Shown piece after piece: positions 11,455 through 22,131 of a stretch of DNA of 64,000 bases (position 1 is its first letter; the number at the start of each line of letters is the position of its first letter). This DNA comes from Doryteuthis pealeii (lineage: Eukaryota > Mollusca > Cephalopoda > Myopsida > Loliginidae). Position numbers and translations under genes: made by a program. Where the stretch lies: assembly GCA_023376005.1 (NCBI GenBank), contig CM042156.1:45474170-45538169 (forward strand), written 5' to 3'. Below the pieces are notes generated by a model that did not search any database, was not told the DNA's origin, and worked only from the letters and a program-made list of their open reading frames with translations.

Positions 11455-11496
<42 letters not shown>
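11438..11496. repeat. (TATC)n and (TA)n microsatellite
   Basis: A tatc tetranucleotide run switching to ta, lying between the SINE and the next exon. Confidence 0.95.
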
Positions 11497-11498
<2 letters not shown>

Positions 11499-11644
11499 AA
11501 ATAAAATCCAACACCCTTTGTTCGTTTCTTGCTTTTATTAACGAATACGAAGACTCATTTTGAAATTGACGTATTCTATTTTTTCATGTGGCCTATCTAT
11601 ATGTATATCTACTGTTGAACTGCTTTTTCTTTTTTCTTTTTCAG

Positions 11645-11773
11645 ACACACTCCTATTTCCCCAATCGGATTATCGTGGAGAGGAGGAGCATGTAATCCCG
11701 TTATTCGCTGTGGTGTATCCATGGGAACTTCTTGGGGCAGATATGTTGCTATAGCCCATGAAATCGGACACCT
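11645..11773 (+). CDS. ADAMTS-like metalloprotease, exon 4 (first half of zinc site)
   Basis: A 129-bp exon that enters with one base completing a Gly codon and leaves in phase 2. Acceptor ctttttcag, donor gtaggt. It encodes HTPISPIGLSWRGGACNP, then CGVSMGTSWGRYVAIAHEIGH. HEIGH provides two of the three zinc-binding histidines and the catalytic glutamate; the third His comes from the next exon. The pattern R.a..iAHEiGH is diagnostic of the metzincin M12B family. Confidence 0.9.
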
Positions 11774-11805
11774 GTAGGTTTTGCTTTCATTCTATTTGAT
11801 CATCT

Positions 11806-12345
11806 TTATATATACTAACCAAAAAAGCCCTCCGGGCGGTGTAAAATACATTTGTGAAATATATTGCCTGAGATGGGTGAGAAAATTAAGTAAATAAAAC
11901 CAAACGCTTAATACTAAAAAAAAAATACTTACTTAAAAAGCATCATATTCGCTCCACTCCACTGAGATATTTGATATTTAATTATCTTTATATATATTAG
12001 GAAAAAAGCCCTCCGGGCGGTGTAAAAATACATTTTTGAAATATATTGCCTGGTGGGGGTGGGAAAATTGAATAAAGTAAACCAAACATTTAATATTTAA
12101 AAAAAAAAATTACTTACTCAAAAAGCATCCTATTCGCTCCACTCCACTGATAAATTTGATATTTAATTATCTTTATATACACTAGCAAAAAAAAAAACAC
12201 CCTCTAGGCGGTGTAAAAATGCATTTTTGAAATATATTGCCTGGTGGGGGGATTAAATAAATAAAACCAAACATATTTAAAAAGAAATACTTACTTAAAA
12301 AGCATCATATTCCCTCTATTCCACTGAAATATTTGTTTTGTTTTA
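11806..12345 (-). mobile_element. Three tandem Helitron-like 3' ends
   Basis: Three ~180-bp direct repeats begin at about 11816, 12001 and 12187, each starting with (a)ccctccgggcggtgtaaaa. On the minus strand each ends in a GC hairpin (ccgcccggaggg) followed by an A/T stretch and ttag or ctag. The same terminus occurs on the plus strand at 20755-20882 and 56290-56353. Tandem Helitron tails are a known behaviour of these elements; here the whole unit seems to be repeated. Confidence 0.55.
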
Positions 12346-13408
12346 CGACTGTTGTAAATTCCAAAACGTTTCTAAAAATTTATGATTTAATTATTCAGAC
12401 TTTTATCTTTAGAGAAAAATTCAAAAATCGTAGGAGTAAAATATATTTTGTTCGGATTTCATAAGATTAAATAGGAGGGGGGGGGGTGACCTAGTAAAAA
12501 ATATTTCCCCAAATATATTTTGGGAAAAATTATTTTGAACATAAATTCGTCTAAAGGTGAATAAGTATCGACATTTTCGTGAAAATTTGACAATTGATTT
12601 TTCATAGAATTTTAATATCATCAACGGGTGAAAATAAACACGTTGTTAAGAAAATCACAAAATGCATTAAACTTGAAATTGCAAAGATGAACGGACGTTA
12701 TTTATTTATTCCTCTGTTTATTTTATTTTATAATTTTTGATACCTTGTCCGGTGGCCAAATGGCTGCTTGATGGCGCTATGTGTGGCAGTCTCGCTTTTA
12801 GCAACCGAGACTGTGCTATCACACCTAGTTAGCGGCTGATGAGGACAGGATATCGTACTTGGTATTTATTACTCATTGTATGATGAAAAAAATGTATCTT
12901 TTCTTTCTGATATTCTTTATATATTTGAAAAGTGAATAAACATGTTGGATAAGAATTGTTACTGCTAAAAGAGCGACCAAATTGGTACTATCAGTTACAT
13001 TTATTTGTTATCCTTGTTGTTAAATAGACCCAGGGAATTAATTTCAAGTGGAAAATATACCGAGTCCTAGTCCGACGACAAAAGTCCACCACAGGAATCC
13101 GCAACAACTGTACAGCAGTCTTTCACGATGCGCACAATACAGAGTTCCCAGAACATCTGTTTGTTCTGTTGCTCGTGCTTTCTTTTATTGTGTGGTTAAT
13201 ATCAGGTAAAATTGCATATATCAAAAATCTAGTCTTGCCAATTCTCTTGGTTCTGGGATCATGTCTCTTGGATTATAACTGTGGCGCGGCCATGTTCCTA
13301 TTTCTGAATTCTTAACTCCTCCTCTACGTCAGGCATATGTGAACGCGCTTCGTTCCCGGAGGTAAGCCATCTTCTATTCAACAATCCTTAATTGATTTTT
13401 TTTTTCAG
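12346..13408. other. Intron sequence without a recognised gene
   Basis: Mostly AT-rich. A weak tRNA-like head (ggtggccaaatggctgc at 12752) followed by gctgatgagg at 12836 recalls the hammerhead SINEs, but no GAAA or stem I partner follows, so it is not called. The part from 13020 to 13370 is less AT-rich and unclassified. Confidence 0.4.
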
Positions 13409-13534
13409 TCTTGGAATGCAACACGATGCTGACACCAAATGTAAATCGCTAGATTATAAGAAATTGGGTCTCATGGGCGGAAAAGGAACGGACTTCAGCG
13501 TTTGTTCGGTGGAAAACTTCCACGAATTTATTGC
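13409..13534 (+). CDS. ADAMTS-like metalloprotease, exon 5 (zinc site end, Met-turn)
   Basis: A 126-bp exon with a phase-2 junction on both sides. Acceptor: long T tract plus cag; donor gtaagt. Joined to exon 4 the motif is HEIGHLLGMQHD, the full HExxHxxGxxHD signature, followed by KKLGLMGGKGTDFSVCS, in which LMG is the Met-turn and F-S-x-C-S is the family's conserved stretch after it. It ends at HEFIA, the last helix of the catalytic domain. All catalytic residues are intact. Confidence 0.9.
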
Positions 13535-13726
13535 GTAAGTAAATTATAAAATCCTTTTCAAATACATATCTTCTTTACAGACAATAGTCTTTTGAATTTT
13601 ATACTTGCGCAGAATCACCCTCAGTTTAATATTTTGAGCACCATACCTATGATATTTAACGAAGACTGCTAGCAGTAGATAGGCATGGTTGACAACTTAT
13701 TTAAACTATCTGACTGACGTTTAACT

Positions 13727-13811
13727 TAAACGAACAGAGTTCAAATCCTGGACGAAATCATTTTCATTTCACATAGGGCTAATGCCCTTGGAAAGGTATG
13801 GAGTCACACCA
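13727..13811 (+). mobile_element. SINE-B fragment
   Basis: Carries the B-box-like gagttcaaatcctggacg and the following 'catagggctaatgccctt' body segment, then breaks into an R600 piece. Confidence 0.55.
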
Positions 13812-14127
13812 CTAGATGCAATTTAACGTCATATCTAGGACACTCAACCACAGCCTTCTAGCAGATTTATAATAAGAGAGTTCAGTGTTTACCATAAGAG
13901 CAATACGACTGGGACAATCATATAGATGCTAGGGCTTGGCGTGACCAGCCAATCGGAGGAGGAGGCCTCTCCAACCGTCCGTCTAGCCCAAATAAGGGCC
14001 AAAGGGAGTGATGTATGTAATAAACTGCTCAGCCACCAGGATTCCGTCCTTAAGCGTCGCGGGTCGCCATCTACGGCCAACAGGTGGTCCCATGAAAGGT
14101 GGATTCGGTGTATTCTACAGCCCTAGC
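13812..14127 (-). mobile_element. R600 repeat, partial
   Basis: Minus-oriented partial copy running from the 'ctaggacactcaaccacagcc' region to the ctagctgacag end. It is more diverged than other copies, with an 'attccgtccttaagcg' block. Confidence 0.65.
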
Positions 14128-14285
14128 TGACAGATTATAATATCCGATTTAAAGACGTATGGCTAGACAATCAGACAAACAATATGGAAAGCGAATGACA
14201 TATACATTTAAATAAATTTCGCCTTTTGATGAACTGATATCTAAAAATATTTTATAAGTTAATGTGGAAGCTGTCTTTTTTTTAG

Positions 14286-14380
14286 TAAACCGAGCTCAAA
14301 ATGCCTATTCACAAAAAATATTCCTGATGATGACGTTATGGCAGAACTGAAACACGTCAAACTTGGACATATCCCTTCAG
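14286..14380 (+). CDS. ADAMTS-like metalloprotease, exon 6
   Basis: A 95-bp exon, phase 2 in, phase 1 out; acceptor tcttttttttag, donor gtaaat. It completes the last catalytic helix and enters the disintegrin-like segment: KPSSKCLFTKNIPDDDV then ELKHVKLGHIPS. The Cys-Leu pair followed by acidic residues matches the ADAMTS catalytic-to-disintegrin transition (..s.CLld.p....). Frame kept on both sides. Confidence 0.8.
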
Positions 14381-15265
14381 GTAAATTTTTATTTTTTTTC
14401 TTGCTTTTTGTTTTTGTTTATTTGTTCTCTTTTAGAGCATAGTTTATATAATCTCTTAAGTATTTATTTGTTTGATGTTGACGTTTTGCGGATCGACAAG
14501 ACATTTCGGTCTCAAATTTATTACACTTGACATAAAGAATTCTCCAACATTCCTTACACTTTAAATTCACACGAAGATAAATAAGAAATGTATCAAATTA
14601 AAAAAAAAAAAAACCTTTCTTCGTTTTATCCAATAACGGAGACATTTGACAATTCATCCCTCTTGAATTTTCTAAGCATGTAAAACAAAAGCCAATAAAC
14701 ACTTTTTAATAAAAACACAAGAAAATCGACGCTCGGTATTTCTTTTATTGCATTGATAAACACCGCGTGTCACGACTATAAAAGTAATTGCTTGCAATTA
14801 ATGTTCCGAAATATTGTTGAACAAAATCAAATTTATCTTCTTTTTTTTTCTTTCTTTTTCTTCTTGTATTGTTGATTGAAATGCAGCAGGAATTGCCATT
14901 ATTTATTCTATCATTGTTTTATTTATGTCTATCGTGAGTTATCTGTCGATTTGTGGTCGACCGTGTGAAGTCAAATGGTTCGCTTATTTCCTTCGATAAA
15001 AATACGTATCTTACGCTCATTCACACAGATCGATTTTTAGCAGACAACGCCGCCATTAACAAATTCATTCATTGCCTTGTTGTTGTGGCGGGAAGACATT
15101 CTCTAATCTTATAAAAATGCATCTTATTGTTTCAACATAGTTTATGTTTTGTCATCCTCGATTTGAAATCAATTTATTATTTGTTGCCTCGTTATGGCGG
15201 AGATACGTTCGTTAATCTTACTAGCAAAGTATGCGCCCCCTTGACGCAACTATTTAAGTTTTATT
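14381..15265. other. Intron sequence, AT-rich, no gene seen
   Basis: Nothing recognisable apart from poly-A and poly-T runs. Stops are frequent in all frames and no splice-bounded open stretch fits the metalloprotease. Confidence 0.5.
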
Positions 15266-15267
15266 GT

Positions 15268-15436
15268 AATCTTATTATAATAGAAATAGTGTGTCAGTCT
15301 ATTTTTAACCGAAGCTATATCAGTATCCAAGTCATAATTCCCTTAGTTATTTACGTCACATTCTCCATGATTTCATTTGTATTTTAACCTCAATTATTAA
15401 TAAAATTGTTTTACATTATTAATACTATTGACCATA
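15268..15436 (+). mobile_element. Helitron-like 5' end fragment
   Basis: Begins cttattataatagaaat, then an 'aaccgaagctatat' and 'cacattctccatgattt' region. Both match the first ~150 bp of the adjacent copy at 15446, so it is a tandem partial copy. Confidence 0.5.
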
Positions 15437-15445
15437 TCTATATCT

Positions 15446-16055
15446 TATTATAATGGAGATTGTGGGTTTCTCTGTCTGTAACCGAAACTATATTACTATA
15501 CAAGTCACAATTCCCTTTGTTATTTACATCACATTCTCCATGATTTTTTTTATATTTAAACCTCAATTATTAATAAAGTTGTTTTACATCATTAAGACTG
15601 TTGACCATATCTACATACTAACAACATGCAATTGTATTTATATATACAACAAAATAGCGGATTACAGTGTGAATGGGAAGGCTAATTTGCATATTGATCT
15701 TAAAAATGTGATTTTAATAAATATATGCTTAGTATTATTGATTTATAATTGTTTGGTTTTATCTTATTGAATATGAGCAAAAATCTCGGGGATAAATCTT
15801 AAAAGAAATCAATTTACAAGAAGAAATAACTGTAATATTATTATTTACTTAAAATTTACCAATGAAAGACGGGAGTAATGGAAAATGATGGAAGAGTTAG
15901 TTTCAAAGTTGTTCTATTTTTCAATCATACCCCCTCTGTTCCAAATCTTTTTATCTGCATTCTTATTCAGTTTCATTAGCCTTTCTAATTTAATATGCTA
16001 TTTTATTATATTAAAACTTAAATACTTGCACCCGGAGGGTGCATATATTTGCTAG
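15446..16055 (+). mobile_element. Non-autonomous Helitron, complete ends
   Basis: The 5' end is TCTTATTATAATGGAG. The 3' end has the hairpin gcacccggagggtgc (16028-16042), nine bases, then CTAG (16052-16055) followed by T. A 5' TC, a 3' hairpin 10-12 nt before CTRR and a host T after it are the family hallmarks. About 610 bp; no protein frame. A 3' portion of the same element repeats immediately downstream. Confidence 0.65.
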
Positions 16056-16462
16056 TACTAATAATATGCAATTGTATTTATATATACAACAAAATAGCGG
16101 TTTACAGAGTGAACGGGAAGGCTAATTTGCATATTGATCTTAAAATTTAATTCGGATAAATATGTGCTTGGTATTATTGACTTCTAATTGTTTGGTTTTA
16201 TTTTAATAAATATGAACAAAAATCTCAGAGATAAATCTTAAAAGAAATCCATTAACAAGAAGAAATAAATGTACTTTTATTCTTTAGAATAAATGAAATG
16301 ATGAAATAGTTTCAAATTTGTGCTATTTTTCGATTCTACTCCACTCTGTTTCAAATAATTTGATCTGTATTCTTATTTAGTTTCATTAGTCTTTCTAATT
16401 TAATATATCTCAATAAATCAAAACTTAAATACTTGCGCCCGGAGGGTGCATATTTTTACTAG
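16056..16462 (+). mobile_element. Helitron 3' portion, tandem copy
   Basis: The stretch from 'atgcaattgtatttatatatac' onward repeats 15628-16055 and ends in its own hairpin (gcgcccggagggtgc) and CTAG (16459-16462) followed by T. This gives two complete 3' ends in tandem. Confidence 0.65.
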
Positions 16463-16463
16463 T

Positions 16464-17082
16464 TATATTAAATTAGAAAGATTAATGAAACTAAATAAGA
16501 GCGAATACAAAAATATTACACTTATTTTAATGTTATTTTAATTGATTTTTATATAAAATTATTTACAGGATTGCTTTAAATACGTTTGAGAATAACATGA
16601 TAGTATTAGAAATCAGTAACAGCAAATAATTATTTATTAAACCCAGTTTTGTTAAAATCATTATGCAAATTATTCCAACCATATACTATGTAAATCTTTA
16701 TTTCTTAGAGATATTTTAGGATTTTAAATGCATTAATAAAATCGGCAGCTTTAACTCAGCTAGACTTTAATAGAGACATAGTTAATAAATAAGATGCTAA
16801 TTAAGATTAAATAATGACTATTTCATAATCTTTAAGATTATAGTTATTTACTAAGCTTAGCTTAGCTTAGATGTGGCACAAGGTCAGAAATAAGGGGGGG
16901 GCAGTGAGAATCGAACTCTCTAACAATGGTTTGCTTATTTAGTTTGCTAACTATTACATCACATGAGGTACCCGAATCGTTAATATTACTTATATAACTA
17001 AGGAAATCGTGGCGTCAGTGATGACGTAGTTTCGGTTACAGACAGACAGTTACATTATCTTCATTATAATAAGAGATAAAAA
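16464..17082 (-). mobile_element. Helitron-like element, reverse copy, joined tail to tail
   Basis: Minus-strand copy whose 5' end (tctcttattataatgaagat) is at 17082. Its body matches the element at 8064-8690. It begins at the base after the CTAG of the plus-strand copy and lacks its own terminal hairpin, so two elements lie tail to tail. A SINE-C-like insertion (16872-16985) is inside it. Confidence 0.6.
16872..16985 (-). mobile_element. SINE-C copy inside the Helitron
   Basis: Minus strand: tgtgatgtaatagttagcaa (A-box-like) and gagagttcgattctcac (B box), then 'gaccttgtg'. The corresponding part of the other Helitron copy at 8250-8300 lacks it, which supports a later insertion. Confidence 0.5.
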
Positions 17083-17301
17083 ATGCATCTTGTTGAAATA
17101 GTTTATGTCCTTCATCCTCGATTTGAAATTGACCGCTCTTAGGTACATTCGCCTTGCTTCACATTCAGCTACCCACACAGCTACCCATGGTTTTCAATGC
17201 TATTCGCTCGTGTGGCGCGTATGGCACTCTCTAATCGCTCCTGAATCTGATATCCAGAGATGCGCCGGAGCAATATTATTGAATGATTATGGGGCCGCAT
17301 G

Positions 17302-17306
<5 letters not shown>

Positions 17307-17374
<68 letters not shown>
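17307..17374. repeat. (AG)n microsatellite
   Basis: About 34 uninterrupted AG units. Confidence 0.97.
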
Positions 17375-17377
<3 letters not shown>

Positions 17378-17537
17378 GTATCCGTGATGTGAGCAAGACA
17401 TGATGATGATTTGTTTTTGTTGTTTGATATCTTGGTTCATATTTCGATTGATCCACTTCACTTTCGATAAAAGAGAGATAACGTATCTGAGTATCTGACC
17501 AACTCAAAATTATGAGGTAGATGAATATAAATAAATA

Positions 17538-17538
17538 A

Positions 17539-17613
<75 letters not shown>
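17538..17613. repeat. (TA)n microsatellite
   Basis: About 37 TA units. Confidence 0.97.
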
Positions 17614-17616
<3 letters not shown>

Positions 17617-17927
17617 CCGCTGATATGACAGCTGTCATAATAAAATCAAAAGTTGTTTTTAAATAAGGTAAAAGCATAGAGTAACCGAGGCATTATACTG
17701 ATAGCAATGACGGGAGTCGATAGATGAATGTTTTTATTCGTATGAAAAGATCAGCGAATTGAACTAGTGAATTAAGGAACATAAACGACCTTCACACTCC
17801 TCATAAACTGTTGTGCAACACGCTCAGCCTCCAATTGCATTTTATTTGCATATTTCTTAAATAGATTTAAAAAAGATATTTGAAACATGTAGAAAATGCA
17901 TTGGATCAAATAAGCCTACAATCAAAA

Positions 17928-18034
17928 GTGGTCTTTATGAATTCAGTTAAAATAATCTTAGTTTAACTTCATTCATAACGTCTACTGTTATAATTTTTCG
18001 TACTAACTTCATTCATAAAGACCACTTTTAAAAG
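17928..18034. repeat. Inverted repeat, short arms
   Basis: The arm 'aaaagtggtctttatgaat' near 17930 returns as 'attcataaagaccactttt' near 18012. Loop about 60 bp. Confidence 0.75.
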
Positions 18035-18057
18035 TTTTCATATCTGTCTAATTAGGA

Positions 18058-18531
18058 AAATCCCTTATCGGACTTCTTCGAAGAAGCAAAAGGAAGTAAA
18101 TATGACCATTGATAAAATGCTGGATGCTAAGATGATTGAAAAATCCCTTGGTATTTCCCATCGTTTTAGCACAGAAACAGGATGGATCAAAACGTTTTTA
18201 CATTTATCGTTCTTTAAATAAAGTGACGAAGAGCAACGTATTCCCACTCCCTATTATCGACGATATATTAGCAACTTTGGATAGCGCTAAGTAAAAACTG
18301 GATCTAAAATATGGTTACTGACAAGTGGAATTAGATGAAAGAGATAAAGGAAAAATAACAGCATTCTGTTGCCATAGGGAACTTTTTAATTTTAAATGCA
18401 TGCCTTTCGGACTGACTAATGAGTCTGGTATTTTCCAAAGAATTAATGTCAATTGTTTTAGATGGAATGGAAAAGTATGCAACACCTTGTTTAGATGATG
18501 TCTTATTTTTTCCCGGGAAAAAAAGAGGATT
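18058..18531 (+). pseudogene. Ty3/gypsy-type reverse transcriptase fragment
   Basis: Across two shifted frames the motifs of a gypsy RT can be read in order: VNMTIDKMLDAKMIEKS, then VFPLPIIDDILATLDSAK, LDLKYGY.QVELDERDKGK, LFNFKCMPFGLTN, and YATPCLDDVLFFPGK carrying a LDDV variant of the YxDD box. Several stops and frameshifts show it is dead. It is cut at 18539 by a MITE, and the continuation (LRHIQNVF) resumes at about 18955 after it. Confidence 0.75.
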
Positions 18532-18539
18532 ATTCAAGG

Positions 18540-18953
18540 CTGGGGTTCCCGACCAGGGGTGCATTTCCAGGGGGTGCGAGAAGCGTCCGTTCAAATTTAG
18601 ATTTTTTTCTTTTGTAATTAATATTATTTATATTTTCGTTTCTTTATTTCAGATTATTTATCATTACCCTTCATCATGTTGAGAGTGTTTAGAGATTGAA
18701 ATATATATGATCTTTTGATAAAACTCTAGTATGGATTCATATTCTATATTTTTGAACAAAAGTATAAATTTCAGGGGTGCGAGTTCAGAGCAAAACTCTT
18801 TTAAGGGGTGCGAGGTCAGAGCAAAACTCTTTTAAGGGATGCGAGGTCAGAGCAAAACTCATTTAAGGGGTGTGAGGTCAGAGCAAAACTCCTTTAAGGG
18901 GTGCGAAGTCCCTTTTGAGAGGTGCTGGAATATAAAAAGGTTGGGAACCACTG
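18540..18953. mobile_element. hAT-like MITE with target-site duplication
   Basis: The terminal sequences ctggggttcccgacc at the left and ggttgggaaccactg at the right are mutual inverted repeats of the hAT MITE type. The 8-bp flanks attcaagg (18532-18539) and atttaagg (18954-18961) are a diverged target-site duplication. The insertion splits a gypsy RT fragment precisely, and the coding sequence continues on the far side. It contains a five-copy minisatellite. Confidence 0.8.
18774..18915. repeat. Minisatellite inside the MITE, ~31-bp unit
   Basis: About five copies of a unit built on 'ggggtgcgaggtcagagc' and 'aaaactcttttaa', with point differences between copies. Confidence 0.85.
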
Positions 18954-19101
18954 ATTTAAGGCATATCCAGAATGTATTTTAAAAAATTAAACCTTTTTAA
19001 AAAGATAATTTTTGTATGATTTTTCACGACTCGTTTTATTGGTGATTAATTGTGATTAGCTGATCTTAACAATGCTGTAATCTGGATGGACTCGATTCTT
19101 T

Positions 19102-19320
19102 GTGGAAACGCATGGTGTAATGGTTACCGTTGTAGGAAATGGGCGCGCCGGAGCGAGTTCAAATTCTGGACGCGGTTGTTTGCATTTCACGTAGCGCTAA
19201 TACCCTTGGGAAATGTATGAATCCAAATATTCTGCCTCTAGCTATGGGTAAATAGTAGGACAGACTAGGCCCTTTAACCTTGATATGCTGACCGGTCTAG
19301 GAGAAGGAAAACTTGGAAAC
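19102..19320 (+). mobile_element. SINE-B copy
   Basis: Plus strand: catggtgtaatggttacc (A box) and gagttcaaattctggacg (B box), then 'gcgctaatacccttgggaaa' and 'taggagaaggaaaac'. The 3' end is replaced by T-rich sequence (19320-19440). Confidence 0.8.
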
Positions 19321-19534
19321 TTTATTTTTATTTTTATTTTTTTATTTCTGCATTGTTTTTTTGTTGTTGTTGTTTTTTTTATCTTGTTTTCTTTATTTTT
19401 TGTTGTTGTTTTGTTTTGATCTTCTTTTGTTTACATATTTTCTCTTTATTTGTCATTTTGTAACTTTTTATCTATAATGACCAACTGACCTTGATTAGAG
19501 TGAAAAAAGAGCGAGAGTAAATCTCGTTTTTCTT

Positions 19535-20137
19535 TTAGTTTGTTTCTTTGTTTATTTTACGGCATATCAACCACGGTGGGTCATTTAATGCCGGTAAAGT
19601 TTTGAAAGATTCGTAGTGATAGTTTGAAAGAAAAATTTTTAAACTTAATATTTTTTTGTAAACAAATTTCTATTTAACCCATAGATGAGATCCTAACAGG
19701 TACTACCACTCCAGGCCAGAGTGGACCTGCGAGCAATAGTGATGAAGTGGTGGTCCACATTCCCTAGACCTCAAGAAATGGAACCTCACCATTAGATAGA
19801 ATTTAACGTGGTACCTAGTATATGAAGACTTCTAGCATCCATATGATAAAAAGGGTTGGAGTTTGCCATAAGAGCAATGAGATTGGGGCAATCATATAGG
19901 TGCTAGGGCTTGACGTGACCAGCCGATTGATCGGAGGCCCCCTCCGACCGCCCGTTTAGCCCAAGATAGGGCCAAAGTGGAGTATTGCATGTCATGAACT
20001 GCTCATCCACCTGGGCTCTATCCTTAAGCATCACGGGTCGCCACCCACGGCCAACAGGTGACCCCATTGGGGGAGTCTTACCCCTCTGCAGAGGTGCAGT
20101 CGGTGCATTCTAACGCCCCAGCCGACAGGGCGGTTAA
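19535..20137 (-). mobile_element. R600 repeat, near full-length
   Basis: Minus-strand copy covering the whole consensus, from ttttacggcatatcaacc at the left to gccgacagggcggtt at 20135. Confidence 0.8.
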
Positions 20138-20154
20138 GGGTTTTATAATTTATA

Positions 20155-20198
<44 letters not shown>

Positions 20199-20200
<2 letters not shown>

Positions 20201-20385
20201 ACTGCCCCTCTAGCCTAAGTGGGGTGTTGCATGTCATGGACTGCTCGTCCAGCAGGATTCTGTCCTTAAGCATCACGGGTCGCCACCCACGGCCAACAGG
20301 TGGCCCCATTCGAAGTGGGGATGGGACTCTGATCCCTCCGCAGAGTTGCAGTTGGTGTATTCTAAAGCCGCAGCCGTCGGGGCTG
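20199..20385 (-). mobile_element. R600 repeat, 5' part
   Basis: Second minus-strand copy holding only the head portion (ends cagccgtcggggctg). It is separated from the previous copy by a (TA)n run at 20157-20197. Confidence 0.7.
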
Positions 20386-20498
20386 TATTTTTCAATAACA
20401 ACAAGTTAACTAAAATGTTTACAAATAAATAAATACCTACGATTTTGTGCAAAATTTATGTGTAAAATGTTCAAAATAATTATTTGATTAATAAAAAG

Positions 20499-20740
20499 AG
20501 TAAAGTCGTCGGGGTGGCCTAAAGTCGGTATCAGCCAATCAGCGAGAGAGTCTATCCCCTTTTCACTAGCGTTAGATGAAGGAGATTTTTTTGCGTCTGA
20601 TGTGGAGCGCCACACCTACCATCAGCTCCTTACTTTACTGCACAGATCCCTGTGCTACTCATACGCTGAGTTGGCGAGGTCCGGTATCTAACTGGGAACC
20701 CTGTGATTTCTAGCCGAACGCTCTACCGACTGAGCTACCA
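20499..20740 (-). mobile_element. SINE-A copy (tRNA-Lys-like head)
   Basis: On the minus strand: tagctcagtcggtagagcg (A box). Its tail is cgacgactttact. One of nine copies with this layout in the window. Confidence 0.8.
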
Positions 20741-20754
20741 TTTCAAATTTGATA

Positions 20755-20882
20755 AATTTGATCATTTTACTTACTATGATAGAGGGTTTCTCTGACATTG
20801 AATTTTTAAGTCTTTAGGCAATATCTTTCAAAACTTAATTTTTACACCGCCCGGAGGCCTTTTCTTTTCTTTTTTTCCTAGT
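20755..20882 (+). mobile_element. Helitron-like 3' end
   Basis: About 130 bp ending in ccgcccggagg, an A/T/C stretch, and cctagt. It is the plus-strand equivalent of the three tandem termini at 11806-12345 and is similar to 56220-56353. Confidence 0.5.
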
Positions 20883-20940
20883 ACTTCTAATTATCAATTC
20901 TTATTTCTTTGACGTTTTCTTATTGTATTGAACATTTCAG

Positions 20941-21020
20941 TTTCGAATGTAACTCATCATGAATATTGTGAGAAACTGGTGGGACCTGGTTATCGTTACC
21001 GCGAAAAAGAAGGAATGAAG
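20941..21020 (+). CDS. ADAMTS-like metalloprotease, exon 7
   Basis: An 80-bp exon, phase 1 in, phase 0 out; acceptor gaacatttcag, donor gtatgg. It encodes VSNVTHHEYCEKLVGPGYRY then REKEGMK. L-x-G-x-x-Y ahead of the next Cys resembles the start of the ADAMTS disintegrin-like domain (lPG..yd...qC), although the segment is short. Confidence 0.72.
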
Positions 21021-21147
21021 GTATGGATCCTTGGACGCAACATAATTATTTGCTTGACATAGCTTCTATTTTCTTTTCCATAAATTTAAAAAAAATTAAT
21101 GTAGATAAATCCGCCGGTAAGTAGAAAATAATTTTTAAAAAAAACAT

Positions 21148-21442
21148 AGTATTCCAAAAAGATAGATTTATTTCAGATGGTGAAGCCGGCGTTAAAACGG
21201 TTCGGCTTTTTATTTACACTTTCATCAAGACATGAGGATGAATAAAGTGCTGTCTAAAACAGTGATGGAAATCTTTTTAAAATGAAATGAGAGATAAGAA
21301 AAATATTATTTTTTCGTAAGCAGCGTTCTTTTCTTTGTTTTTTTTTTGTTTGTTTTTATCATTAGATTCATGTCCCGATGAAAGTTTAAAAAAAACCGAA
21401 ACGTTTCAACATCTAAAATAAATTTATCTTTTTGGAATACTT
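21148..21442. repeat. Foldback, arms ~50-60 bp
   Basis: agtattccaaaaagatagat at the left returns inverted as 'atctttttggaatact' at 21426-21442. The mirror also covers the 'ttatttcagatg' and 'aacggttcggctttt' parts. Confidence 0.75.
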
Positions 21443-21752
21443 CGTTTTTTCTTATTTTCTACTTTAAAGTTGAAACAGACTGTACGATGTTCTAGCATCG
21501 CATGATCATTTGCGAAATTCACTTGTCATAGTTATTTTCTATAATTATCGAATTTTATACGATATCCGCATTGTAATTGCCTTCAAGCAAAAATATAAAT
21601 AATAATAATAATAATAATATATATATATATATATGGGAGAATATGTGCTTAAATGAAGTCGAACCTATTTTTTGAAATTTAATTCATTAATAATTAATTA
21701 GGCGGGATTAAACTATTTAAATGTAAGGCTAAACAAATCGAGAAAAATCAAT

Positions 21753-21794
21753 CTCTGTATGTACATTTCGGCCTATTAGGCCTCATCAGCAGAG
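21753..21794 (-). ncRNA. Type I hammerhead ribozyme motif
   Basis: Minus strand: stem I 5' CTCTG (21794-21790), core CTGATGA, stem II GGCC-TAATA-GGCC, GAAA, helix III palindrome atgtacat (21759-21766), H17 = A, stem I 3' CAGAG (21757-21753). Stem I pairs fully and all core bases are present. The cleavage triplet would be AUA, an allowed NUH. Helix III as a monomer has at most three pairs and a two-base loop, so activity would need dimerisation. Confidence 0.8.
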
Positions 21795-22131
21795 CTATAG
21801 ATACGAAGACCGCCCCGTGTGTGATTCGAAACCTGTCTGTCAAATTAGCAGGCAAGTGTCTTACCTCCACACCAAACGGACTTAGCAGGATTTTCTTCGC
21901 TTTGTTAAGTAGTAGTATTTTATATTCCTCTTAAGTGACCTCTACACGAACTTACGAGACGTAAACAAACAGACGATGTTTGTGATATGGCTATTTTCAG
22001 CCGACAATATTTGGGAGAATATGTGCTTAAATGAAGTCGAACCTATTTTTTTGAAATTTAATTCATTAATAATTAATTAGGCGGGATTAAACTATTTAAA
22101 TGTAAGGCTAAACAAATCGAGAAAAATCAAT

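Noticed and set aside
12746..12860. tRNA-like head followed by gctgatgagg, resembling the hammerhead SINEs
   Set aside because: No GAAA segment, no stem II and no stem I partner; at most a decayed relative.
20699..20740. tRNA gene candidate at the heads of the SINE-A copies
   Set aside because: A and B boxes are present but acceptor and anticodon stems do not fold; all copies continue into the same non-tRNA body.
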